Of a stretch of DNA of 37,029 nt, positions 1 through 8,284 are shown piece after piece. The DNA comes from Nitrospinales bacterium (lineage in GTDB: Bacteria > Nitrospinota_A > UBA7883 > JACRGQ01). Numbering within the stretch: position 1 is the stretch's first letter; every line of letters begins with the position of its first letter. The notes under the pieces are model-generated. The model was not told where the DNA came from and did no database searches. It saw only the letters and a program-made list of their open reading frames with translations. The position numbers and the translations under genes are program-made. The DNA is taken from assembly GCA_023248495.1 (NCBI GenBank), contig JAHFEK010000014.1, positions 1 to 37,029 on the forward strand, given 5' to 3'.

Positions 1-246
1 GGCCATGTAGTCCTTGGTCTGCTGCGGCTTGAACGGCGTGGTGACGATGAATCCCTTGGCGTTCGGGTTCACCCGCAGCGCCATGTCCCACACCACCATG
101 CTGTCCTTGCCCAGCGAGTTGGCCACCACGGCGTAATCGCCATAGAGGTCGAAGTAGCTGCGCAGCAGATGTTCCGCGCGCGCCACCTTTTCCCCGAAGT
201 GCAGCGATTCGACCAGTTCCTTGAGGTTCTCCGTTGCTTTGCTCAT
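1..246 (-). CDS. PAPS/APS reductase-family PP-loop protein (partial)
   Basis: This is the N-terminal 82 residues of a gene that runs off the left edge. Residues 44-49 read SLGKDS, the SxGKDS PP-loop of adenylyl-sulfate/PAPS reductases and related adenine-nucleotide alpha hydrolases, which bind the AMP moiety and reduce activated sulfate to sulfite. The start ATG at 246 is preceded by an AGGAAGG Shine-Dalgarno. It lies 25 bases downstream of a TusA-like gene and a siroheme sulfite-reductase-like gene on the same strand, so an assimilatory sulfate-reduction role is the natural inference. The C-terminal ECGLH-type cysteine motif that would confirm a reductase lies outside the window; a sulfurtransferase or other PP-loop enzyme cannot be excluded. 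Confidence 0.8.
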   Translation of the reverse strand, partial: MSKATENLKELVESLHFGEKVARAEHLLRSYFDLYGDYAVVANSLGKDSMVVWDMALRVNPNAKGFIVTTPFKPQQTKDYMA

Positions 247-271
247 TGTCTTTTTCCCTTCCTGCGTTTTT

Positions 272-514
272 CTAACCGTTCTTTTTTATTTTCAGACGGA
301 AATTTCCGTCCGCTTCTTTTTTTACGCTGACGATCATATGTCCTTCATCCTTCAGTTGAATGGAGATGTTGCGCACCGGATCGCCCGCCTGACAGATCAG
401 CTCCAGCACTTGTCCGTCCTCCAACTCATCCAGCGCCAGCTTGGTCAGCACGAATGACATCGGGCAGACCTCGCCGGAAATGTCTATAAACTTGTCAGCC
501 GCTAATTCCGCCAT
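272..514 (-). CDS. TusA/SirA-family sulfur carrier protein
   Basis: An 80-residue protein with the small alpha/beta TusA fold pattern. Cys17 in the segment GEVCPMSF is the expected persulfide-carrying cysteine; the usual CPxP motif is CPMS here, a variant seen in TusA-like proteins linked to sulfite reductases. Family members relay sulfur as a protein persulfide in the cytoplasm. The ATG at 514 follows AGGAGATAGG, a good ribosome site. It sits between an AsrC/NirA-like reductase and a PAPS-reductase-like gene with short gaps, so it is probably the sulfur carrier of this operon. The exact acceptor is unknown. Confidence 0.85.
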   Translation of the reverse strand: MAELAADKFIDISGEVCPMSFVLTKLALDELEDGQVLELICQAGDPVRNISIQLKDEGHMIVSVKKEADGNFRLKIKKNG

Positions 515-516
515 TC

Positions 517-1560
517 CTATCTCCTGATGGTTATCTTGTGGGGGCGTTGGATGTCTTCCGCCAGCTTTTCCGGGCCGATGGCCTCGGTCAACGCTTCCAA
601 GTAGCTCTCCATTTGCCCTTCCTGCATCAACAGGTTGCCCAGCCGGATACGTCCTTTGCCTTCGCCCGCTTTTTGGTACCAGGCAATGGTGGCGCCAATC
701 GCGGCTTCCGCCTCTTCGTCGCTTAGGAATCGCGCCGCGATAGTGCTGTTCACCGGATGCCGCCCGTGGTGGCCGCCCACCCGCAGATTATGGCCGCTTT
801 TGCCGGCCGTCCATGAGCTGGTGGGGCAGGCCCGCACGCAATCGTCGCAGTACAGGCACTTGTCCGCATCGAATACCGGCTTGCCGGTTTCGGGGTGCGA
901 TTCTATCGCCCCTTCGGTGCAGGCCGAGGCGCAGATGGTGCACCCGGTGCAACTCGCTTCCTCCCACACGGGCCATACCGCGCCGATCAGGCCGAGGTCG
1001 GCGCTGGCGGCGTGGATGCAGTCGTGAGGGCAGCCGCTGAACGACATTTTGAACTTGTGGTTCGTCCGCATTCCGAAGAACTTCTCATTCACCGTTTCGG
1101 CCATCTTTTGCGTATCGGTGATGCCGTTCGGATTGTAGGAGCAGCCGCCGCAGGCATTCGGCACCCGCACACGCGGGCCGCAGGAGGCCACCTCCTGGCT
1201 GGATTCCTTCAACATCTCCACCAGCGGGCCGAAATTGTGGTAATCCACATGCAGTATCTCCATCGACTGGCGCGTGGAGAGGTGCAACTGGCCGCCGCCG
1301 AACTGTTCGACGGCCTCCACAATTTTCTTAAGCCGGTCGAGGGTCATGCTGCCGCCGGGGCATTTGAGGCGAACCGTGAATTTGTCCTTTTGGCGCTGCT
1401 TGATGAAGCCGCCCGCGCGCAGTTCGGCGAAGTTAATCTTGCCGACCGGTTTTTTGCCGGACACTTCCGCGTTCACTTCGATCCGCTTGATTGTCCGTTC
1501 TTCAAGGTTATGATCAACAGATATTTTCAGTTTTTTCTTTTTGGTCACCGTATCACCCAT
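517..1560 (-). CDS. Siroheme sulfite/nitrite reductase, AsrC/NirA-like, with two 4Fe-4S ferredoxin motifs
   Basis: A 347-residue protein with a ferredoxin-like half domain (about 40-110), a siroheme/4Fe-4S reductase domain and an inserted ferredoxin module. Likely siroheme-cluster ligands are Cys137/Cys140 (ACGGC) and Cys177/Cys181 (GCPHDC). Cys204, 207, 210, 214 and Cys235, 238, 241, 245 form two CxxCxxCxxxC [4Fe-4S] motifs. This layout matches anaerobic sulfite reductase subunit C and short nitrite/sulfite reductases, which carry out six-electron reduction of sulfite to sulfide or nitrite to ammonia in the cytoplasm. No AsrA or AsrB partner is next to it; instead TusA and a PAPS-reductase-like gene follow directly, which favours an assimilatory sulfite reductase. 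The lysine-rich N-terminal 30 residues are an extension. A promoter lies about 45 bases upstream. Confidence 0.85.
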   Translation of the reverse strand: MGDTVTKKKKLKISVDHNLEERTIKRIEVNAEVSGKKPVGKINFAELRAGGFIKQRQKDKFTVRLKCPGGSMTLDRLKKIVEAVEQFGGGQLHLSTRQSMEILHVDYHNFGPLVEMLKESSQEVASCGPRVRVPNACGGCSYNPNGITDTQKMAETVNEKFFGMRTNHKFKMSFSGCPHDCIHAASADLGLIGAVWPVWEEASCTGCTICASACTEGAIESHPETGKPVFDADKCLYCDDCVRACPTSSWTAGKSGHNLRVGGHHGRHPVNSTIAARFLSDEEAEAAIGATIAWYQKAGEGKGRIRLGNLLMQEGQMESYLEALTEAIGPEKLAEDIQRPHKITIRR

Positions 1561-1606
1561 AAATTTAACTTATACCACCATAAGATGCGTTTATTGAATC
1601 CCAACC

Positions 1607-1636
1607 ATTTTAAGTAAACCCTAGTGATGTTGTCAA
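1607..1636 (-). promoter_or_regulatory. Sigma70-type promoter for the sulfite-reductase operon
   Basis: On the minus strand, TTGACA (1636-1631) is followed after 18 bases by TAAAAT (1612-1607), near-consensus -35 and -10 boxes. Transcription would start near 1600, leaving a leader of about 40 bases before the ATG at 1560. Confidence 0.65.
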
Positions 1637-1914
1637 CTATTATTGTGGGGGAAACCCGGGAAATTATCTTCGCATAAAATCCTAATAAAACAATATGATG
1701 CGTCATTATGTGGTTTTTGTCCCAAAATAATATCGTGAGCAACCGGGTAAAGCCTATGAATTTGCTCGGGTATTTTAGTTCAGGGGAAAATAGTGGGGCT
1801 GGAGAGGAGAAATATTTGGTCTTCTGTTTCAATGGGGATGATGCCAAAATAGTCAAACATTTAGGAACGCCGGGGTTTTTCTGGAATATTTGACCTGCAG
1901 CTAGTTGGCGGCAA
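1637..1914. other. Intergenic region between divergent sulfite-reductase and kinase promoters
   Basis: About 280 bases between the two divergent promoters, distinctly more AT-rich than the neighbouring genes. Short open frames here lack ribosome sites or recognisable protein sequence. No hairpin terminator or repeat was seen. Confidence 0.5.
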
Positions 1915-1942
1915 TTGCGGTGCGCGCCGTCTGGTGTATAAC
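1915..1942 (+). promoter_or_regulatory. Sigma70-type promoter for the 7TMR-DISM hybrid kinase
   Basis: TTGCGG (1915-1920), a 16-base spacer and TATAAC (1937-1942). The start site would be near 1949, about 12 bases before the TTG start, with GGGGAAGGG in between as a possible ribosome site. Confidence 0.5.
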
Positions 1943-1959
1943 GGGGAAGGGCTGGGGTT

Positions 1960-4386
1960 TTGAAAAAGCGTTTCGGGGGCGCGTTCGGTTTCATTATCGC
2001 GGCGCTTTTGGCGTTCTTTCTTTGGGTTTCGAACGTGGCTGTGGATGCCTCGCCCGTTGTGCTGGATGGCAGGAACTCTTCTTATAACTTGGCGCGGCAG
2101 GTTGAAATTTATGAAGACGCCAGCGGGGCAATGACCATCGCTGATGTTTCTTCGCCCGCATTTCAGGCCCGTTTTCATCCCGGCGAAAAGGAAAATCTAT
2201 ATTTTGGTTTCACCGCATCCGCCATTTGGCTCAAAGTGGCGGTCGATAATCCCGCCGCTACGCCGCGCGAAATGATTCTTGGAACTGATTTTACCCACCT
2301 CGATCACGTGCTGTTCTATGTTCTCCGTCCGGACGGGGTCTTCGCGGAGCGGAAAGCGGGTTTGATGGAGATTCCCGAAAAAAACGGGATTATCAGCCAG
2401 TGTTTCTTTTTTCCTTTCATCGCCGGACCGGGAGGGACAGAGCTTTACATGCGCGTCAAAACGGATACCACCTTTATGACCCCCTTCACCCTTTGGAACG
2501 AAAACGATTTTCACGAACGCCAGAAGACCGAATGGCTGTTATACGGCCTGAATTTCGGCGTGCTGTTCGCTGTGCTTTGCTACAACCTGTTCATGTTTAT
2601 TTCCCTTAAGGAAAAAAGCAGCATCGTCTACGTCATTTATCTTTCCAGCTGGATTTTTGAGAATCTGGTTTTTAACGGCTTCGCCCACGCGTATTTCTGG
2701 CCGGATTGGCCATGGTGGTCCAAGCACTCGATTCTTTTCGCCGTTATGTATGTCGAATCAAGCGGGCTCATATTCGCGCGGGTGTTTCTCAACTCGAAGG
2801 TGACGGCCCCCCGCATCGACCGTTATATGGTTGGTTACCTCTGGGCGTGCGCCGCCATGACCGTGTTGTCGGTGATATGGCCGAACTATACCCAACTTCA
2901 CATGATTATTGTTTGCACCGCGTTGGTCTACCCGCCGCTTCTGGCGGCGGCCGGCATCGTTGCGTTGAAAGGCGGTTTGCGCGCCGCCCGGTTTTTTCTG
3001 CTTGCATGGGTATCAAGCATCAGCGGTATCGTGGTGTACGGTTTGGTTCATCTTGGGGTGGCGCCGTTTTCGGCGCTTACCATCCACTCAATGGATATCG
3101 GCATTTGCGCCGAGGCGATTCTCATGTCGATAGCCATTTCAGAGGCGATCAAGGACAAAACACTTGCCATCCGGCGGGAAAAAGAGGTGGCGCAGGCCCA
3201 CGCGCTGGCAAACGAAATGCGGGTGCATCAGATACTGCAAGAAGCGAAGGAGCAACTGGAAATAAAAGTGGAGGAACGAACCACCGCGTTGCGGATGGAA
3301 AAAGAGCGCGCCGAGGACGCCACCAAGATCAAAAACAAGTTTATTTCCCTCGTGTCGCACGATCTGCGCGGGCCGCTGGGGAGCGTGATGGGCCTTCTGG
3401 GCATTCTGGAAAAAAAGGATAACTATGAACTGGACGCGGCGACGGAGACGGAGATGGTGTCGAAAGCCGGCAAAAGCCTTGGCGGCCTGGTGGAGATGAT
3501 CGATCAATTGCTCGATTTAAGCCGTCTGCAATCGGGAAAGATATCGGTGATTAAAAGGCCCGTCACCGTGCGCGATCTTGCGGCCTCGTCGTTTGGCCAT
3601 TGCGCCGCGTCCGCCGAAAAAAAAGGGATACGGCTTCTCAACGAGGCTCCCCCCGGCATGAAGGTCTTCGCCGATAGCGCGCTTATCGCCGAAGTGCTGA
3701 ATAACCTTGTTTCGAACGCCGTGAAGTTCTGCCGCGAAGGCGATAGCATAACCGTGGGTGCGCCCGATCCGCTCACCGTTACGGTGAAGGACACCGGCAC
3801 CGGCATATCGGCATTGCTGGTGCCGGATCTTTTCAAGTCGGAAGTGAAAACGACCACCATTGGAACCGGCGGCGAGAAGGGCACCGGGCTGGGGCTTCCC
3901 TATTGCAAAGAAATTATGGAGGCGCACGGCGGCGATTTGATGGTCGAATCGGTTGAGGGGCGGGGGGCTGTTTTCTCCATCCGGCTCCCGCCGGCACGGC
4001 CGGTGGTGCTGGTCGCGGACGACCAAGAGGTTCAGCGCGCCATTATCAAAAAGCACATCATGGAAATAAAAGACGTTGAAGTCCTTGAAGCGGCAAACGG
4101 GCTGGAGGCGCTGGAGATATTGAAAACCACTTCGGTTGTATTGCTGATTACCGATCTCGGTATGCCGGAAATGGACGGATTTGCCCTGCTCAAGGAGATA
4201 CGGGGAAATCCGTTACTGCAAATGCTCCCCGTTATCGTCAATAGCGCCGTTTCCTCTTCCACCGGGGTCAGCGGCGAACTTATCGATATCCGGCGCAAGG
4301 TGTTTGAACTGGGGGCGAACGATTTTATCGCCAAGCCGATAGTGCCCGAAGACTTCATCCCCCGCGTTACCCGCTTCCTCGGCTGA
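1960..4386 (+). CDS. Membrane hybrid histidine kinase: 7TMR-DISM sensor, HisKA, HATPase, receiver
   Basis: An 808-residue two-component kinase. Residues 1-31 are a signal peptide; about 40-170 resemble the periplasmic 7TMR-DISMED2 carbohydrate-binding-like domain; about 185-395 form seven membrane helices; about 405-450 are a charged coiled coil. The HisKA phospho-acceptor is His467 in LVSHDLRGPL, followed by a HATPase domain with an EKGTGLGLP lid motif. A C-terminal receiver has its acidic pocket at VADDQ and phospho-acceptor Asp732 in TDLGMPEMDG, with the conserved Lys in AKP. 7TMR-DISM kinases sense extracellular ligands; the ligand here is unknown. The TTG start is chosen because it opens the signal peptide (MKKRF) and follows a purine-rich site. 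The kinase core closely resembles that of the hybrid kinase at 24678-26165. Confidence 0.9.
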   Translation: MKKRFGGAFGFIIAALLAFFLWVSNVAVDASPVVLDGRNSSYNLARQVEIYEDASGAMTIADVSSPAFQARFHPGEKENLYFGFTASAIWLKVAVDNPAATPREMILGTDFTHLDHVLFYVLRPDGVFAERKAGLMEIPEKNGIISQCFFFPFIAGPGGTELYMRVKTDTTFMTPFTLWNENDFHERQKTEWLLYGLNFGVLFAVLCYNLFMFISLKEKSSIVYVIYLSSWIFENLVFNGFAHAYFWPDWPWWSKHSILFAVMYVESSGLIFARVFLNSKVTAPRIDRYMVGYLWACAAMTVLSVIWPNYTQLHMIIVCTALVYPPLLAAAGIVALKGGLRAARFFLLAWVSSISGIVVYGLVHLGVAPFSALTIHSMDIGICAEAILMSIAISEAIKDKTLAIRREKEVAQAHALANEMRVHQILQEAKEQLEIKVEERTTALRMEKERAEDATKIKNKFISLVSHDLRGPLGSVMGLLGILEKKDNYELDAATETEMVSKAGKSLGGLVEMIDQLLDLSRLQSGKISVIKRPVTVRDLAASSFGHCAASAEKKGIRLLNEAPPGMKVFADSALIAEVLNNLVSNAVKFCREGDSITVGAPDPLTVTVKDTGTGISALLVPDLFKSEVKTTTIGTGGEKGTGLGLPYCKEIMEAHGGDLMVESVEGRGAVFSIRLPPARPVVLVADDQEVQRAIIKKHIMEIKDVEVLEAANGLEALEILKTTSVVLLITDLGMPEMDGFALLKEIRGNPLLQMLPVIVNSAVSSSTGVSGELIDIRRKVFELGANDFIAKPIVPEDFIPRVTRFLG

Positions 4387-4562
4387 CCGCTTCCCTTGTC
4401 GTCCCGGGTCAGGCCCGGCGAATCCATAGGGTAATGCTCGATAATTCTGGAAATGTATGATACAAACAAATGGCGTACGTAGAGTAAATACAGCCTCTTG
4501 GTTGTTTTGCGGTAAAAGATGGGGCGGCAACGGCACATAAACCGAAAGCGTGGATAAACGAC

Positions 4563-4961
4563 ATGAAAAATGGCGATACGACAGTTATTGACAAGACCAT
4601 TTTGTTGATTGAAGACAGCGAAGATATTGTAAGCATCGTACGTTTCATGCTGGAACGCGAGGGGTACGAGGTGGTCACGGCAATCGACGGGCGCGCGGCG
4701 GATAAGGCTGTTGACTCCATGCCGCCGCCGGGGATTGTCATACTGGACGCGATGCTGCCGTATGTGGATGGCTTCAGCCTTTTGCGGAAAATCAGGCAAT
4801 CGGACGCTTGGTCTTCCGTGCCGGTCATCATGCTCACCGCAAAGGGCGGGCAAGACGATGTCCTGCGCGGTTTTGAAACCGGCGCTGACGACTACATGGT
4901 AAAACCGTTCAACAGCGAAGAACTTCTGGCGCGCATCCGGCGTCTGCTCCGGCAAAAGTGA
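4563..4961 (+). CDS. Single-domain response regulator
   Basis: A 132-residue stand-alone receiver. The acidic pocket is Glu17/Asp18, the phospho-acceptor is Asp62 in VILDAMLP, and the conserved Lys is Lys114 in VKPF. There is no output domain, so signalling must go through protein contacts or phosphotransfer. The stop overlaps the GTG start of the beta-barrel gene (GTGA), so the two are translationally coupled. As first gene of a receiver/beta-barrel/HEAT/glycosyltransferase operon, it probably controls activity of the polysaccharide machinery. The upstream hybrid kinase, 180 bases away on the same strand, is a plausible but unproven partner. The ribosome site is weak. Confidence 0.9.
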   Translation: MKNGDTTVIDKTILLIEDSEDIVSIVRFMLEREGYEVVTAIDGRAADKAVDSMPPPGIVILDAMLPYVDGFSLLRKIRQSDAWSSVPVIMLTAKGGQDDVLRGFETGADDYMVKPFNSEELLARIRRLLRQK

Positions 4962-5755
4962 AGGTGGTGCGAAACGTTTTTACGGCGCTGGCGGTTCTTT
5001 GCGCCGCTTCCACGTTTGCCTTTGCGGAATCCGCCACGAAAAATAGCCCGGCCCCCCTGTCGACCGGCGCCGGTTTCGAGGCGGAGGCGGGGAATCGGCA
5101 CGAATGGCTGGACAAGGGATACAAGGATTGGAGCGATTCCTGGGTGCGGCTCCAACAAAAATCCGAGGGGGGCGGTCTTTTGTACGGCGCGGCGCGGCAG
5201 ACGGAGCGCTTTTCGATTGTGGATAACGAATACAGCGTTGGCGTTTACATGCCGGTCACGGATACCGTGTCTTTTACGGCGGACGCGGGCTATTCCCCCA
5301 CGCATCAGGTGCTTGCCCGCTGGGCGGCGTTTGCCGGGGTGGAAGCGGCGGTTTCGGGATGGGGGCTTGCCGCCGGATACAAAAGGACGGAATACGATGT
5401 TTCCCGCGTCGATATGGGCGTTTTCCGCGTTGAAAAATACGCGGGCGATTTTCGCGCGGCATATACCTTCTATCCCGTCCATGTGGATAACGCCGGTTCC
5501 GTGTCGAGCCACGCATTCCGGCTGGACTGGTTTTACGGCGACAAGAGTTTCGTGGGGGCCGGGTATGCGGCCGGGCGGGAGGCCGAAAGCGGCGGCGCGT
5601 CCGGTATCCTGATATCCGATGTTGAGGAATATTCCATCGTTTGTAAGCAGTGGCTGACCCGGGATTGGTCGCTTGCGTTTGATACCGGAACCCACCGGCA
5701 GTCGCCGTATTACACCAGAAACTGGGTTTCGATTGGCATCCGGCGAACATTCTGA
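4958..5755 (+). CDS. Outer-membrane beta-barrel protein, YaiO-like
   Basis: A 265-residue exported protein. The GTG start overlaps the previous stop by four bases and opens a clear signal peptide with cleavage after AFA near residue 23. The mature part is made of alternating aromatic strands (for example the Y-A-A-G-R-E region) and ends in IRRTF, a C-terminal phenylalanine typical of the BAM recognition signal of outer-membrane beta-barrels. The size and strand pattern resemble YaiO-family outer-membrane domains, which are found with polysaccharide synthesis genes. Position before a HEAT-repeat protein and a processive-type glycosyltransferase suggests it is the outer-membrane export pore or accessory. 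The family name is tentative; the beta-barrel call is firmer. Confidence 0.65.
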   Translation: MKVVRNVFTALAVLCAASTFAFAESATKNSPAPLSTGAGFEAEAGNRHEWLDKGYKDWSDSWVRLQQKSEGGGLLYGAARQTERFSIVDNEYSVGVYMPVTDTVSFTADAGYSPTHQVLARWAAFAGVEAAVSGWGLAAGYKRTEYDVSRVDMGVFRVEKYAGDFRAAYTFYPVHVDNAGSVSSHAFRLDWFYGDKSFVGAGYAAGREAESGGASGILISDVEEYSIVCKQWLTRDWSLAFDTGTHRQSPYYTRNWVSIGIRRTF

Positions 5756-5774
5756 GCTTATAGTCAGGCTTGCC

Positions 5775-6785
5775 TTGTGGGTGGGCGGAGCATCGCTTGC
5801 GCTGACCTTCGCCATGCTGGCCGGAATATTGTTGATGCGGCTGCTATTCTCCCGCAAGGAACGGCGGCGGCAATGGTTCGTTGCCATGTGGCGCCCCATG
5901 TTCGTGCGGGGTATGTATAAAAAGCCGAAGACGCTGCCGCCGCTCCGGGGTTCCGAAAACATGTATTTTCTGATTCTCTTCAACCACTACCACTCCCTCG
6001 TGAAGGGGGAGGAAAAAGCGGGGTTGAACGCTTTGGCCGATGTGGCCGGTATCCGCCGGTTCGCGCTCGATGCCCTCAAACAAAGGGAGATGACCCGGAA
6101 GATAACCGCGGCGTATGCCTTGGGATTTATGAAGGAACCGGCGGCCTTTGAACCCCTGCGGAAAGAAGCGTTGTCGGAAAATACCGTGCTGTCGATGGCG
6201 GCCGCGACGGCAATGGTGTACATCGACGCGCCGTTGGCCGTGCGGCTTTTGCTGCCGGTGTTTCTGTCCCGCGCCGATTGGCCCGTGTCCGCCTGCGACC
6301 GTCTTTTGCGCGAAGCGGGCAAAGAGGCCGTTTCGGCAACGCTCAAAAAAGCCGCGTTTGAATCGGACGAGGCGCGCGCGCCCGTGGTCATCCGCCTGCT
6401 CGGCGCGGCGGATGAAGAGACCGCCGCCGAAGTCGTGCGCCACTGGCTTTTGCACGGCACCTCGGACGAGACGATTGCCTCCTGCCTCCAGAAAATGAAA
6501 GACCCGCGCCTTCTCGGCTTTGCGCGCAAGCACCTCGACCATGCCACGTGGTATGTCCGGCTTCAGGCGGTGACCGCGCTGGGAAGGATCGGTGGCCGGG
6601 GGGAAATCGGGGCACTCACCCGGATGCTGGCGGATGGCGAATGGTGGGTGCGGTACCGCGCGGCGCAGGCAATCGCCGCGATGCCGGGCATGGGAAAAGA
6701 TGAATTGGATGGCGTAATGAATGCGCTCACCGACCGGTTCGCGAAAGACATCCTCGATCACGTCATCGCGGAAACCGCGAAATGA
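5775..6785 (+). CDS. HEAT-repeat protein with N-terminal membrane anchor
   Basis: About 336 residues with one N-terminal transmembrane helix (WVGGASLALTFAMLAGI) followed by a basic stretch and then alpha-helical repeats. The clearest HEAT units are near the C-terminus, with a V-R-x-x-A-x-x-A-L-G-x-I-G pattern repeated as V-R-Y-R-A-A-Q-A-I-A-A-M. Such repeats are protein-interaction scaffolds and would lie in the cytoplasm. The start is uncertain: a TTG at 5775 behind a weak AGG places the helix at the N-terminus, while an upstream TTG at 5673 would overlap the beta-barrel gene by 83 bases with a non-membrane-like extension. The stop overlaps the glycosyltransferase ATG (ATGA). It probably scaffolds the glycosyltransferase; its function is not known. 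Confidence 0.75.
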   Translation: MWVGGASLALTFAMLAGILLMRLLFSRKERRRQWFVAMWRPMFVRGMYKKPKTLPPLRGSENMYFLILFNHYHSLVKGEEKAGLNALADVAGIRRFALDALKQREMTRKITAAYALGFMKEPAAFEPLRKEALSENTVLSMAAATAMVYIDAPLAVRLLLPVFLSRADWPVSACDRLLREAGKEAVSATLKKAAFESDEARAPVVIRLLGAADEETAAEVVRHWLLHGTSDETIASCLQKMKDPRLLGFARKHLDHATWYVRLQAVTALGRIGGRGEIGALTRMLADGEWWVRYRAAQAIAAMPGMGKDELDGVMNALTDRFAKDILDHVIAETAK

Positions 6786-8188
6786 CGTTCAATTTTTATT
6801 TGCTTATCCCGGCGGCGCAATGGTTTTTCCTTTTGTACTTCGTTCTGGTCAATCTCGGCTATTTGGCGCTGAACGCCATCGCGCTCCTCAGCATCTACCG
6901 CTATATGCAGCGGGAGGTGATCCAGGGCATAGAAAAACGCTCTTCGCTGCTGGAGCCGCCGGTCAGTCTCCTTGTCCCCGCATATAACGAGGAAACCACA
7001 ATCGTGGCATCCATCCGTTCGTTGCTGCAGATAAACTATCCCGAGTACGAAATCATCATCATCAACGACGGCTCAAAAGACCGCACCCTGGAGATGCTGA
7101 AAAAGGAGTTTTCGCTGGCGCCGGTGCCGGAGACGGTGCGGAAACGAATTCCATCCAGGGCGGTACGGGGGATGTACATCTCCAAGGCGTATCCGGCCAT
7201 CCGCCTTATCGACAAGGAGAACGGGGGAAAGGCCGACGCGCTGAACGCGGGCATCAACGCGTCGCACTATCCGATTTTCTGCAGCGTCGACGCCGATTCC
7301 ATCCTCCAGCGCGACAGCCTGTCCAAAGTGGTGCAACCATTCCTCGAAGACCCGTACGTGATAGCCAGCGGCGGCTCGGTGCGGGCCGTGAACGGCTGCG
7401 TGGTGAGCGGCGGTTATCTGCTGGAATCCGGCCTTCCCAAAAACCCGATTGCGCTTTTCCAGATCATCGAATATCTGCGGGCGTACCTCATCGGGCGGCT
7501 CGGCTGGTCGCAACTCAACGCCCTGATGATTATTTCCGGCGCGTTCGGATTGTACCGCAAAGATGCCGTCATCGAGGCGGGCGGGTACAACCCCGAAACG
7601 GTGGGGGAGGACATGGAGCTGGTAGTGCGTCTGCACCGGTTGATGCGGAACAAAAAGAAACGGTACAGCATCACGTTCATACCCGATCCCATCTGTTGGA
7701 CGGAAGTGCCGGAAAATCCGGCCACCCTCCGGAATCAGCGGATACGCTGGCAACGCGGTCTCGCCGAAAGCCTCTTCCTCAACAGGGAACTGCTGTTCAG
7801 CCGCAACGGCGGCGTGGCGGGGTGGGTTGCGTTTCCCTTTATGGTGGTTTTTGAGCTGCTCGGCTCGGTGGTGGAAATAACCGGCTACCTGTTCACCTTC
7901 ATCGGTTTTTATCTTGGGGTGATTTCAGCGGCGGCGTTTTTCTCGTTTCTTTTTATCGCTATCGGCTTTGGCATCCTCTTGTCGGTCAATTCGCTGCTGG
8001 TGGAGGAGATGTCGTTCAAAATGTACAAAAAACCGTCCAGCCTCCTGCTTCTGTTTTTTTTCTCCGTGGCCGAAAACTTCGGGTACCGGCAGATCAATTC
8101 ATGGTGGCGCGTGCTCGGATTGTGGCAATTCCTGCGTGGCAAGCGCGGCAGCTGGGGCGAGATGAAACGCAAAGGCTGGCAGATATAA
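6782..8188 (+). CDS. Membrane glycosyltransferase family 2, PgaC/IcaA/BcsA-like
   Basis: A 468-residue GT-A enzyme with an N-terminal membrane helix, a cytoplasmic catalytic domain and three or four C-terminal helices. Visible motifs are VPAYNEE and IINDGSKD (nucleotide-sugar binding), SVDADS (DxD), GEDMELVVRL (catalytic ED) and the QRIRWQRG segment (QxxRW), which together mark processive-type family 2 synthases such as poly-GlcNAc, cellulose and hyaluronan synthases. It presumably polymerises and translocates a polysaccharide across the inner membrane. The ATG overlaps the HEAT gene stop. Sugar and product cannot be read from sequence. No PilZ or deacetylase gene accompanies it, so regulation may instead come from the receiver encoded first in the operon. 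Confidence 0.88.
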   Translation: MTFNFYLLIPAAQWFFLLYFVLVNLGYLALNAIALLSIYRYMQREVIQGIEKRSSLLEPPVSLLVPAYNEETTIVASIRSLLQINYPEYEIIIINDGSKDRTLEMLKKEFSLAPVPETVRKRIPSRAVRGMYISKAYPAIRLIDKENGGKADALNAGINASHYPIFCSVDADSILQRDSLSKVVQPFLEDPYVIASGGSVRAVNGCVVSGGYLLESGLPKNPIALFQIIEYLRAYLIGRLGWSQLNALMIISGAFGLYRKDAVIEAGGYNPETVGEDMELVVRLHRLMRNKKKRYSITFIPDPICWTEVPENPATLRNQRIRWQRGLAESLFLNRELLFSRNGGVAGWVAFPFMVVFELLGSVVEITGYLFTFIGFYLGVISAAAFFSFLFIAIGFGILLSVNSLLVEEMSFKMYKKPSSLLLLFFFSVAENFGYRQINSWWRVLGLWQFLRGKRGSWGEMKRKGWQI

Positions 8189-8231
8189 CCGGTCATTTTT
8201 CAACCGCCATATCGCCGTTACCGCGCCGCGC

Positions 8232-8260
8232 TTGACAGGGAAACGCATTGCCCTTATGCT
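8232..8260 (+). promoter_or_regulatory. Near-consensus sigma70 promoter of arsRM
   Basis: TTGACA (8232-8237), 17-base spacer, TATGCT (8255-8260). The ATG of arsR begins only seven bases later, so transcription should start at or next to the start codon. This also argues against translation starting at the TTG inside the -35 box. Confidence 0.75.
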
Positions 8261-8284
8261 TCTATATATGTCGAACCGTAGAAG
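8259..8284. promoter_or_regulatory. Candidate ArsR operator dyad
   Basis: CTTCTA (8259-8264) and TAGAAG (8279-8284) form a dyad with a 14-base centre that spans the predicted transcription start and the ATG of arsR. An ArsR dimer here would block initiation. The operator role is inference from position and symmetry. Confidence 0.4.

Noticed and set aside
895-1617. Long open frame opposite the siroheme reductase
   Set aside because: It mirrors the coding strand of a well-supported gene and is an artefact of GC-rich codon use. The same holds for long frames at 10891-11967, 25434-26264 and 36174-37016 (plus strand).
1545-1994. 149-residue minus-strand open frame upstream of the sulfite-reductase gene
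   Set aside because: It has no ribosome site, overlaps two promoters and the kinase start, and shows no protein-like pattern.
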